From an uncultured Butyrivibrio sp. (GTDB lineage: Bacteria; Bacillota; Clostridia; Lachnospirales; Lachnospiraceae), in NCBI GenBank assembly GCA_947168935.1, contig CAMVNV010000019.1:1-41063 (forward strand): a stretch of 41,063 nt of DNA, read 5' to 3'. The translations under genes and the position numbers were made by a program. The notes below the pieces were generated by a model. The model made no database searches. It was not told the origin of the DNA and was given only the letters and a program-made list of their open reading frames with translations. Shown here piece by piece: positions 1 to 7,144 of the stretch. Each line of letters opens with the position of its first letter. Within the stretch, counting starts at the first letter, position 1.

Positions 1-2936
1 CCATCAGCGAATGTTCTCTTTTCTACTCTGCCTGCGTTGTCATAGATTAGTTCCTGCTGTTTTTTATTGCAGAAGTATACAGCATGGAGCTTTCCTGACT
101 TTGTATACTCAAGCTTTCTTACTCTTCCGGCTGGATCTGTAACTGTTTCTATGGCACCTGACTTTGTATAGGTGTAGGCTGATCTGTTACCAAGAGGGTC
201 TGTCTGGCTTATTACTTTGCCAAGTTCGTTATACTCTCTTGTATATCTGTTACCAAGTGTATCTGTTACTACTGTTATCCTGCCGTTCTCATCATACTCA
301 TATATCTTCTCATGACCAAGGGCATCTGTTTCTTTGATCACCTGGTTAAGGGAGTTGTACTTACGACTGTTTACCTTTATGTCTCCAACGTATCTTGCTA
401 ATACGTTGCCGTTCTTATCGTAGTCATAGCCCGTGTTTCTGCCTTCAGGATCTGTGACTTTCTTTATACGCATGAGTGGATCGTATTCATAAAGAATGGT
501 TCCACTATTAGGAAGGGTTATCTTCTCTTCCTTCCACATGCTGTTATACTCTGCTTCAGTTATTCTTCCAGCTTCATCTGTTACTTTGCATGGCTTACCT
601 ATGATGTTGTATTCCCATGTCTTTGATGTTCCGTCAGGATTTGTTATCTTTGTTACTTTGCCGCTTTCATTATACTCATATGATGTTCTGTTTCCAAGGG
701 CATCTGTTACTGAGGTTATCCTGTCTGCTTCATCATAGGTATACTTTTTGGTGTTTCCCTCTATGTCACTTGTTTCTGTTACTCTTCCGAGGTTATCGTA
801 TTTATAGAAGGTCTTTACTCCTTCGGGGTCTGTTATGCAGCTTACATTTCCTTCTGCATCATAACTAAGAAGGGTTATGTTTCCTTCTTCGTCCTTTACC
901 TTCTTAAGGTATCTTCCTGTATAGTAGAAGCGCTTTTTATTACCAAGGGGATCCTTTATTTCAAAGAGGTTACCGTGTATATCGTATGTATACTTATAGC
1001 TGTTTCCTTTTGGATCCTTTAAGGCCATTATCTTTCCGTCTGCATTATATGTCATGCAGGTCTTATGGCCCATGGGGTCTATGATACTTGTAAGATGGCC
1101 TCTGTTGTCATAGGTATAGCGGGTTGTGAAGCCAAGCTTATTGGTGTGGGATATCTTCTGGTTACGCTTATTGTATGTAAAGCTTTCTTCTCCGTCATAG
1201 TACTTTGTGCCTGTATGGCGCATTTTGGCGTCATGCTTATAGACTACTTTATTGCCATTTTGTTCTGTGGCTGTTGTGGTACGCTTCTTGTCATCATATG
1301 CATAAGTCATGACTCCACCATCAGGGAATGACTGCTTTATGGTTCTTCCCTGGCTATCGTAGGTATTGGTTATGACTGCTATTCCGCGCTGATTGGTAAC
1401 TTCTGAGATCCTGCCATCTTTTGAGTAGTCGTAGGAAGCTGTGGTTCCATCAGCGTATGTGACTGTGGAAAGGACCTGAACTGATTGGGAATCATCAGGC
1501 TTAGAGACAGATTTATAGGTGTACTTAACAACCCTTCCGGTATGGTCCTTAAGGGTTACTATATTTCCGTATTCATTGTATGTAAAGAAAAGTGCTGCTT
1601 TTCCCGGAGTCTTTACTGCTGAGAGGCGCTTTATGTTTGTACTATTTTCTGATCCTTCGTTTTCAGAAGTCTTTACGTTAGTATATAATAGTTCTTCTGT
1701 TACTCCGTTATCATCTCCCAGCTCTACAAGGTATCCGTTTTCATCGAATTTCTTGTACTGGCCATTGTCCTGACGGAGAAGATATGTTTTCTTTTTTATT
1801 ATCTCTTCTTTGGTAGAAGCTGACTCATCTTCTATCTCTGAAAGAAGGCCTGGCTCACCATGTATCTCTTCATAGTACTTCTTGCCTTTGATGATGCGTT
1901 CTTTATATAAGCCTATGCTTCCATCTGCATATGAGATATGGATTCCTTCCTCATCTTTAGTAAGGCGCTCTGAATAGCTTACGCTCCATCCGTTACCAAG
2001 GATGAAATCTTCTTTGGATGACGGGAGAGCGTTATAGAATCTCTTGAATGTAAGAGGATAGAGTCCTCCTACCTTGAGGTCTTCATGTTCATTTATATAG
2101 TTTCCTGTACACATGTTTACAGGATCGTACTTATATACTTCGCATCTTTCCTTATTACCATTAAGGTAATCGGACATGTTCTGCATATAGGTGTCGTATT
2201 CCTGCTTGGTAGCTTCATCAAGCGACTTGGACGGGTCTTTATACCATGGGAGCATGGATGTATCAGTGTAATTAAGTACGGTATCCTGCAGCTGCTGTGA
2301 TGTGAGTTCGAGGAATCCCTGGAGGTTTGATTCTATATCTGCAAGGAATGAGTCTAGATCTGATCCTGTTATCTCGTTTGCATGAGTATCGTTGAAGGTA
2401 CTGAAACCTATTTTAGTTGTTGGTACTCTTCCTTCTGTACTGCCATTTCTTGTAATAAATCCAAGGTATGTCTTGGTATTATCGGGCATAGGCTGGGTGA
2501 ACTCAACTCCTGCTATGGAACAGCCTGATACAAGGCCCTGATATATCTCTTCTATATCATCACTTACTGTTTCGAAGTTACTGATATAGGTCTCGAAGTC
2601 TGTTATTATCTCTTCAAGGCGTGAGAGTTTCATCCTGGCACTGTCATTCTCTGATACTTCATCCTTGAAATTTTCAAGCAGTTCATCCTGCTTAGACATG
2701 AATTCCTGGATTACCCATGTGAGGTCTTCGATCATCTTGATCTGGTAGTCCTGTATGAATGCTTTGGCTGCCTTAGCTTCAGGGCCAGTATGTGTGTCAT
2801 CATCCACGAATGCTTTAAATTTTATTATCAGTGTATCTGACATTGAAAGAAATGCATTGTACTTTTCCTGACATGCTGTAAAGTACTCTGCCAGCTTCTC
2901 CTGGTCCCATGTGATCTCCCCGTTTTCTCCTGCCAT
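1..2936 (-). CDS. LXG-like/RHS (YD-repeat) polymorphic toxin, 3'-truncated by window edge
   Basis: This gene is missing from the ORF track because it runs off the window. Reading the minus strand from ATG at 2936 (AGGAGA upstream, about 8 nt spacing) gives about 978 open codons. Residues 1 to ~230 are mostly helical and resemble an LXG domain, with a stretch of the type GPEAKAAKAF followed by long amphipathic helices; there is no signal peptide, as expected for type VII secretion. Around residue 275 the motif CTGNYINEHEDLKVGG begins a DUF6531-like RHS entry domain. From ~450 onwards there are more than twenty YD repeats of about 21 residues (type GNRTSYEYNESGKVT), visible as a ~63-bp periodicity in the DNA. 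RHS cages of this kind normally enclose a C-terminal toxin, which lies beyond position 1. The upstream small genes look like its secretion partners. Family is clear; the toxin activity cannot be read here. Confidence 0.88.
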   Translation of the reverse strand, partial: MAGENGEITWDQEKLAEYFTACQEKYNAFLSMSDTLIIKFKAFVDDDTHTGPEAKAAKAFIQDYQIKMIEDLTWVIQEFMSKQDELLENFKDEVSENDSARMKLSRLEEIITDFETYISNFETVSDDIEEIYQGLVSGCSIAGVEFTQPMPDNTKTYLGFITRNGSTEGRVPTTKIGFSTFNDTHANEITGSDLDSFLADIESNLQGFLELTSQQLQDTVLNYTDTSMLPWYKDPSKSLDEATKQEYDTYMQNMSDYLNGNKERCEVYKYDPVNMCTGNYINEHEDLKVGGLYPLTFKRFYNALPSSKEDFILGNGWSVSYSERLTKDEEGIHISYADGSIGLYKERIIKGKKYYEEIHGEPGLLSEIEDESASTKEEIIKKKTYLLRQDNGQYKKFDENGYLVELGDDNGVTEELLYTNVKTSENEGSENSTNIKRLSAVKTPGKAALFFTYNEYGNIVTLKDHTGRVVKYTYKSVSKPDDSQSVQVLSTVTYADGTTASYDYSKDGRISEVTNQRGIAVITNTYDSQGRTIKQSFPDGGVMTYAYDDKKRTTTATEQNGNKVVYKHDAKMRHTGTKYYDGEESFTYNKRNQKISHTNKLGFTTRYTYDNRGHLTSIIDPMGHKTCMTYNADGKIMALKDPKGNSYKYTYDIHGNLFEIKDPLGNKKRFYYTGRYLKKVKDEEGNITLLSYDAEGNVSCITDPEGVKTFYKYDNLGRVTETSDIEGNTKKYTYDEADRITSVTDALGNRTSYEYNESGKVTKITNPDGTSKTWEYNIIGKPCKVTDEAGRITEAEYNSMWKEEKITLPNSGTILYEYDPLMRIKKVTDPEGRNTGYDYDKNGNVLARYVGDIKVNSRKYNSLNQVIKETDALGHEKIYEYDENGRITVVTDTLGNRYTREYNELGKVISQTDPLGNRSAYTYTKSGAIETVTDPAGRVRKLEYTKSGKLHAVYFCNKKQQELIYDNAGRVEKRTFAD

Positions 2937-3022
2937 TTATCTTTTCTCCTGTAAAACCTGTTTCTTTTTTATGTTTCTTTAATTTGTAATCAACGAAATC
3001 CTATTTCTTTTTCCAGAAATAA

Positions 3023-3358
3023 TCATTCTCCTTCAGAAGCTGAACCAGATGTAAGATCATCGTGTGCCTGTGAAAGAGCTTCATCGGCATCTTCATCTGT
3101 TTCAAGGTATTCATCCTTGATATCAGTCATAAGTGATGTCAGCTGTGCAACTTCTGTCTCAAGGTCTTTAAGTACTGCTATGATTCTTTCATCATATGCC
3201 TGGTAATCAGGTACTACATCGTTACCTGCAGCATATGCATCGGGTTCCTCTGTATCTGCTGTCTCATCTATGATCTCTTTGCCCTGTTCTTCTATACCAC
3301 TTACGACTGTTTCGTATGTGTCTACGTCTATCTGTATTGGATCTGTATCTTCTGGCAT
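3023..3358 (-). CDS. Small acidic helical protein of the WXG/LXG cluster
   Basis: A 111-aa, strongly acidic protein with a good ribosome binding site (AAGGAGG, 9 nt before ATG). It has a helical C-terminal half, with a segment EYLETDEDADEAL that recalls the end of small type VII secretion partner proteins (DUF3130/TIGR04197-like). No tryptophan, cysteine, signal peptide or membrane segment is present. It lies between the DUF5082-like gene and the RHS toxin gene, 86 nt upstream of the latter, all on the same strand. The likely role is a partner or targeting factor for the RHS protein (inference from position and size). An immunity function is less likely, since immunity genes usually follow the toxin. 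Confidence 0.7.
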   Translation of the reverse strand: MPEDTDPIQIDVDTYETVVSGIEEQGKEIIDETADTEEPDAYAAGNDVVPDYQAYDERIIAVLKDLETEVAQLTSLMTDIKDEYLETDEDADEALSQAHDDLTSGSASEGE

Positions 3359-3405
3359 TGTTTATATCCTCCTTATCAATTCTTTTAGCAGGTTGCGACC
3401 GTGTC

Positions 3406-3840
3406 TTACGTGCTTATCTCATCCGAAGAACTGGATACTTCTGTTCCATCTGATGTATCTGTATCATCCGTCCAATTATCCAGTTCATCTTTAAGTTGTG
3501 CAAGCCTTTCATTCTCTTCTTCTATCATGCCATTGACTTTCTCGATTGCTTCTGCTATCTGGTCTTCAAGCTTTGTGATGTCGTCATCATAGCTTGTCAT
3601 GCACAGACTTATCTTCTCTCTGACTGTCTCTGCCGCATCTTCATTTTTACCTAACCAGTCATCATTTTCTGCAAAATCATACCCATCAACTGGAGTCTTC
3701 ACATTATCCGTATAATCTGTATGATCCTCTGACAGCCTGGTCTGATATCCTGTAAGAAGCTCCAACACCGCTTCCAGTTCCGCTATTTTGTCACTGCAGC
3801 TTTTGATGTCAGCCTCTATATCCGCTTTACTTCTTGACAT
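3406..3840 (-). CDS. DUF5082 (YwqH)-like coiled-coil protein, putative LXG partner
   Basis: A 144-aa protein when started at the ATG at 3840, preceded by GAGGAGGAGA. The ORF track start at 3873 would lie in an AATT palindrome with no binding site, so it was rejected. The N-terminal helix (SKADIEADIKSCSDKIAELEAVL) and a central WLGKN motif followed by a second long coiled coil match the layout of YwqH/DUF5082 proteins, which sit upstream of LXG toxins in Bacillus ywqH-ywqI-ywqJ. Related small helical proteins are known as LXG-associated partners (Lap) that bind the toxin N-terminus. The C-terminal ~20 residues are a Ser/Thr/Asp-rich tail. The family call rests on motif and context only. Confidence 0.72.
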   Translation of the reverse strand: MSRSKADIEADIKSCSDKIAELEAVLELLTGYQTRLSEDHTDYTDNVKTPVDGYDFAENDDWLGKNEDAAETVREKISLCMTSYDDDITKLEDQIAEAIEKVNGMIEEENERLAQLKDELDNWTDDTDTSDGTEVSSSSDEIST

Positions 3841-3889
3841 ACTCTCCTCCTCTTTTCCACACTCTATTTCCAATTAAAATTGGCATAGT

Positions 3890-3919
3890 CCCGAAACCGG
3901 CTGTGACACCGGCTTCGGG
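3890..3919 (-). promoter_or_regulatory. Strong intercistronic hairpin without U-tract
   Basis: In the gene sense, CCCGAAGCCGG and CCGGTTTCGGG form an 11-bp stem (one G-U pair) around an 8-nt loop, 16 nt after the stop of the 101-aa gene. A second small palindrome, CCAATT-AA-AATTGG, follows at 3870-3883. No run of U follows the main hairpin, so it is more likely an mRNA-stability or processing element that lets the two upstream WXG-type genes be expressed above the genes downstream than a terminator (inference). Confidence 0.6.
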
Positions 3920-3935
3920 TATTCTTTGTGATTTT

Positions 3936-4241
3936 TTATTGATATGTAAGTGCTCCTGATGCAGTACTGTCAACCATCTCCATGTTGCTGGCTGATGTCT
4001 GAACATTGCTTCCGAGAGTTTCAAGATTCTCTACATATTTTGTAAGATCGTTGTAGAGATCATAGAATGTCTCATCAAGTGTAGTTTTTGATGCACCTTC
4101 AATATCCTGAACGATCACATCTACTACTGTCTTGGCACTGTCGATATATCCCTGCAGAGTCTCTGCAAATGTTGATAACTGACTTCCTGTGCTTGAAACT
4201 TCTTCTGTCTGAGCAGAAATAAAACCATCTGAATAACCCAT
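3936..4241 (-). CDS. WXG100-like small helical secretion partner
   Basis: A 101-aa helical protein with a clear AAAGGAGA binding site. Its size, lack of cysteines and signal peptide, and predicted helix-turn-helix layout fit the WXG100/ESAT-6 superfamily, although it lacks a W-x-G turn; a Gly at about residue 69 does not restore it. It may correspond to the YwqI/DUF5344-type partner of LXG systems. It is 60 nt downstream of the true WXG100 gene and the two are probably co-transcribed. Their products may form a heterodimer for type VII secretion (inference). Confidence 0.7.
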   Translation of the reverse strand: MGYSDGFISAQTEEVSSTGSQLSTFAETLQGYIDSAKTVVDVIVQDIEGASKTTLDETFYDLYNDLTKYVENLETLGSNVQTSASNMEMVDSTASGALTYQ

Positions 4242-4301
4242 AATTGTTTTCTCCTTTATCTTTTCTTTAGGTCTGAATGTTTTTGCCAGATATTACTTCA
4301 A

Positions 4302-4610
4302 TCATCCTTCGCTTCCGTATGCCTGTGCACCCTGAGCTGCAACTTCTTCATAGCCTTCTTTGGTTGTCTGAACCCATGTAGCGAGCGATCTGAGGTTCTC
4401 TGACATATCTCCCATCTTTGTTGAAAGGGTATTAAGGTATTCTGTAGCTGCTGTTGCTTCGATACCTTTCCAGTTCTCTTCGAGGGGAGCCTGAAGTCCT
4501 GCTACACCTGTTACAAGTTCGTCCATATCGTCTGCAACTGTACCAAGAATTGAGACCTGAGTGTCAACGTCTGTGACGTCCATTCCAATGAATCCGTTTC
4601 CTTCTGCCAT
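4302..4610 (-). CDS. WXG100 family (EsxA-like) type VII secretion protein
   Basis: A 102-aa protein with the hallmark turn NWKG at residues ~46-49 between two long helices (roughly 12-42 and 55-95), which is the WXG100 fold. The start has AGGAGG 9 nt upstream. Such proteins dimerise and are exported by ESX/T7SSb machines, or act as targeting partners for LXG toxins. The C-terminal tail does not show a clean YxxxD/E export motif. The secretion ATPase (EssC) and membrane components are not in this window. First of at least five co-oriented genes leading to the RHS toxin. Confidence 0.9.
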   Translation of the reverse strand: MAEGNGFIGMDVTDVDTQVSILGTVADDMDELVTGVAGLQAPLEENWKGIEATAATEYLNTLSTKMGDMSENLRSLATWVQTTKEGYEEVAAQGAQAYGSEG

Positions 4611-4698
4611 TTTTTGTTCCTCCTATAAACTTTTATTATGATTTATTGTTGATATATGTGGTGCTTTATAACCTTGTCATTCCCATATATATCTTTTA

Positions 4699-4727
4699 TA
4701 TAAATGCCATTATAAGTGGCATATATA
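4699..4727 (-). promoter_or_regulatory. Hairpin between the FHA gene and the WXG100 gene
   Basis: ATGCCA and TGGCAT pair around a short AT-rich loop, with an extended A/T stem outside (one mismatch), in the 125-nt gap between the two genes. A true U-tract is not obvious, so this is either a weak terminator or an RNA-processing site. It makes it uncertain whether the FHA protein gene and the WXG cluster are one transcript. Confidence 0.4.
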
Positions 4728-4735
4728 CCATTGTT

Positions 4736-6565
4736 TTATCTACGGTATCCAAATTCTTCATCTGCGATTAAAATTGTGTCGCCATAATGTATTTCATTAG
4801 CCTGTCCCTGTGCTAATCGCTTTCCATTAAGGAAAGTTCCATTAGTTGATCCAAGATCCGTAATAAACATTGCACCATCTCTTGCCTCTAACACAGCGTG
4901 CTGTCTACTGATTGCACTATTGTCTTTAATGCACAGATCTACATGAAGACTATCTTTTCCAATTGTATATTTGGTTTTGTCTATTACATGGTTTTCACCA
5001 TTCTTACGCCTAAGGAGATTTCCAAAGTATGTCATACGCTTACTCTGAGGTGTTACACTTCCTAGAACAGTAGTAGCATCACTATCTCCACCTCCAAGTA
5101 TTGATGTATCTGATGAACCTGTCATTCCCTGTGATGAAGCATTTGATGTTCCTTTTACTATCTGATCTGCATTAGGTATAACTGTTTTCTTTTTCTCTGG
5201 AAGATTGTTGTATCTGCCAGCTCCGTCTGGAATCTCTTCTTTTTGCTTTTTCTTCTTTTCTTTAGGAAGCTTTGGGCCTTTTTCCTTACGTCTACTAATA
5301 ATTAAAATCACCAGAATTACTATGACTACTATAATTCCAGCACCTATGGCGATCAGTGCTATGTATATCCATTTTGGTACTTCCTGATTGACTATGACTT
5401 TTTCTGTAGTAGTAACGCTGGTAGTACTTGAAGCTGCGCGCCTTGATGCCTCTGCTGCCGCTGAAGCCTCCATTGCCGCCATCGCGGCTTCTTCCTGTTC
5501 TATCAGGTCAGTTGTAGTAAGTTTGCTATATGTGATACCGAGCGCATCCAGTATTCTTACTAGCTCTGCGCAGTCTACTGAACAGTAATATCTTCCGTCT
5601 TTCTTCTGTTCATTGATACCTATTACATATCCATTTTCATTGATAAGAGGACCACCGCAGTTATTACCTGTTATAAGACAATCATGCTCTATAACGTGGA
5701 TATCTCTATATGTTTTATTGTTGGCAATACTTCCAGATGACATTGTCACGTCATCCTGATCATACATAACTGTATTACGATCGTATCTAACAGCAAATGG
5801 AAAACCTAACGCATAAACTTTCTCAGTTGCATTGTAAGGCTTTGCACTTCCAAGCTCATCAGATGACAGGATTGTAAGAGGAGTTCTGTTATATAACGGC
5901 TGAGATAGTTTTAAGATTGCTATATTAAGCTCTGGACTTCTCGTAACTACTGTTGCCTCTATAGTGATATCACCTTCTACGACAACCTGAGCTTCAAGGT
6001 CTATCTTGTCCCAATCTTCCTCTTCTTCATCTACTCCTATAGTTGCAAACGCATCATCTCTTGTAGGCTTGGTAGGCGCTACAACGCTGTTAGTTGTGAT
6101 AACATATTCGCCATCTTCTGTATTGCCGATAAGAAATCCTGTGCATCCTAAAATTATGAACTCTTTACCTGCATCATTAGTGTAGATACTATTGACCTGA
6201 ACTATCCCTTTTGTTGCATCCGCAACACTTTCGGTCATAGGAGCTGACGGATCTATTTCTTCCTCTTCCAGACTACTACCGGTATCAACATCATCACTTA
6301 CACTATCGCTTTCTGATGCTGCATTTGATGTTCCTTCTGATACGTCTGTTGAAGCTCCAGTTGATGATTCATCACTATTGTCACCAGTATTCTCTTCTGT
6401 TATTGATTCTTCAATACCTGAATCACTCGTGTCTTCTACCGAAGAGCCATTTTCCTTTTTTAAACTATTAGAACCAGTAGCCTGTACAGGGGTTGTTAAA
6501 ACCATGCTCCATACTAACACCGACATGAATCCTGCAATATGTCTTTTACTAATAAACTTAAACAT
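4736..6565 (-). CDS. Membrane FHA protein with degenerate trypsin/HtrA-like domain
   Basis: A 609-aa protein with start supported by AAGGAGC 6 nt upstream. Order: signal peptide ~1-29; Ser/Thr/Asp-rich linker ~30-110; trypsin/HtrA-like beta-barrel ~115-340; Ala-rich linker; transmembrane helix ~399-423 followed by basic residues; Lys-rich cytoplasmic linker; FHA domain ~525-609 with intact SRQHA and GSTNGTFLNG motifs. In the protease domain all three catalytic positions differ from HtrA: TNSVV has Ser160 where the His of TNHVV sits, Asn214 replaces the Asp, and TGNNCGGPL places Cys303 at the nucleophile. It is therefore probably a pseudoprotease used as a binding domain. The FHA domain should bind phosphothreonine. 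Next to the WXG100 genes it may scaffold type VII secretion or sense the envelope (inference). Confidence 0.85.
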   Translation of the reverse strand: MFKFISKRHIAGFMSVLVWSMVLTTPVQATGSNSLKKENGSSVEDTSDSGIEESITEENTGDNSDESSTGASTDVSEGTSNAASESDSVSDDVDTGSSLEEEEIDPSAPMTESVADATKGIVQVNSIYTNDAGKEFIILGCTGFLIGNTEDGEYVITTNSVVAPTKPTRDDAFATIGVDEEEEDWDKIDLEAQVVVEGDITIEATVVTRSPELNIAILKLSQPLYNRTPLTILSSDELGSAKPYNATEKVYALGFPFAVRYDRNTVMYDQDDVTMSSGSIANNKTYRDIHVIEHDCLITGNNCGGPLINENGYVIGINEQKKDGRYYCSVDCAELVRILDALGITYSKLTTTDLIEQEEAAMAAMEASAAAEASRRAASSTTSVTTTEKVIVNQEVPKWIYIALIAIGAGIIVVIVILVILIISRRKEKGPKLPKEKKKKQKEEIPDGAGRYNNLPEKKKTVIPNADQIVKGTSNASSQGMTGSSDTSILGGGDSDATTVLGSVTPQSKRMTYFGNLLRRKNGENHVIDKTKYTIGKDSLHVDLCIKDNSAISRQHAVLEARDGAMFITDLGSTNGTFLNGKRLAQGQANEIHYGDTILIADEEFGYRR

Positions 6566-7045
6566 AGTATGCTCCTTGTTCTTGACTCCGGAAATCGAAA
6601 TTAACTGATGATTTCACGAGAACTTAATCCAGCAGACAAAATCAATTACCATCTTGTCTGCCTTTAATCTCACATTTTTTATCTCTTGAAGTGTGTGAAT
6701 GAAATGATTAACAGATTAACAGAAATATATCCAATAATACAGTGTAACTTCTCATACTTCTAATGAAAAAACGTTTGATCATTATTTGTCTGGTTGTAAT
6801 AATCACATCATTATAATTACTACAAAAAGCTTTATTAATTCTAATTATCTAAAAGCCAAGCATAACTGAACTATATGCCTTATGATTAACAATTGAATTT
6901 TGTGTCAAGTATCTTGTATATTATACATTTAATTATTTTTTTCAGTTCGTCATCCGACGAAATGCATTTTTTAGACGACGAAATGCATTTCAAAATGATG
7001 AAAAGCTTTCCGAATGAATAATCACATCATTTTAATGACAAAACA
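6566..7045. other. Long AT-rich intergenic region upstream of the FHA gene
   Basis: About 480 bp without a gene. It contains a GCAGACAA...TTGTCTGC hairpin (6632-6661) in the probable 5' leader of the FHA gene, and a direct repeat of the type AATCACATCATTnTAATnAC at ~6800 and ~7021. Close to its distal end it carries the two 15-bp copies listed separately. I could not identify a convincing sigma-A promoter; the FHA gene promoter should lie here. Confidence 0.5.
6955..6990. repeat. Two 15-bp direct repeats with palindromic core, spaced 21 bp
   Basis: CGACGAAATGCATTT occurs at 6955-6969 and again exactly at 6976-6990. Each copy contains the perfect palindrome AAATGCATTT, and start-to-start spacing is 21 bp, two helical turns. 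This looks like a paired binding site for a dimeric DNA-binding protein (inference). It lies between the GH2 terminator and the FHA gene leader. Confidence 0.6.
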
Positions 7046-7079
7046 AAGAGCAATGCCTTTGGTATTCGGCACTGCTCTT
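7046..7079 (-). terminator. Intrinsic terminator after the GH2 gene
   Basis: In the minus sense AAGAGCAGTGCC and GGCATTGCTCTT form a 12-bp stem with one G-U pair, followed by TGTTTTG. It lies about 65 nt after the GH2 stop codon. Confidence 0.8.
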
Positions 7080-7144
7080 GCACTTTATCAGGGCTGTATT
7101 AATCCCCTTTAATTTTCTATGATTTTAGTTATTTCTTATATTGA

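Noticed and set aside
700-1400. Regular ~63-bp periodicity that could suggest a CRISPR or satellite array
   Set aside because: The period equals the 21-residue YD repeat, the copies are diverged at DNA level and lie in an open reading frame.
496-2300. Plus-strand ORFs at 496..738, 617..868, 1065..1331, 1519..1773 and 2085..2300
   Set aside because: They are antisense shadows of the YD-repeat region of the long minus-strand gene, have no binding sites, and their composition mirrors the repeat codons.
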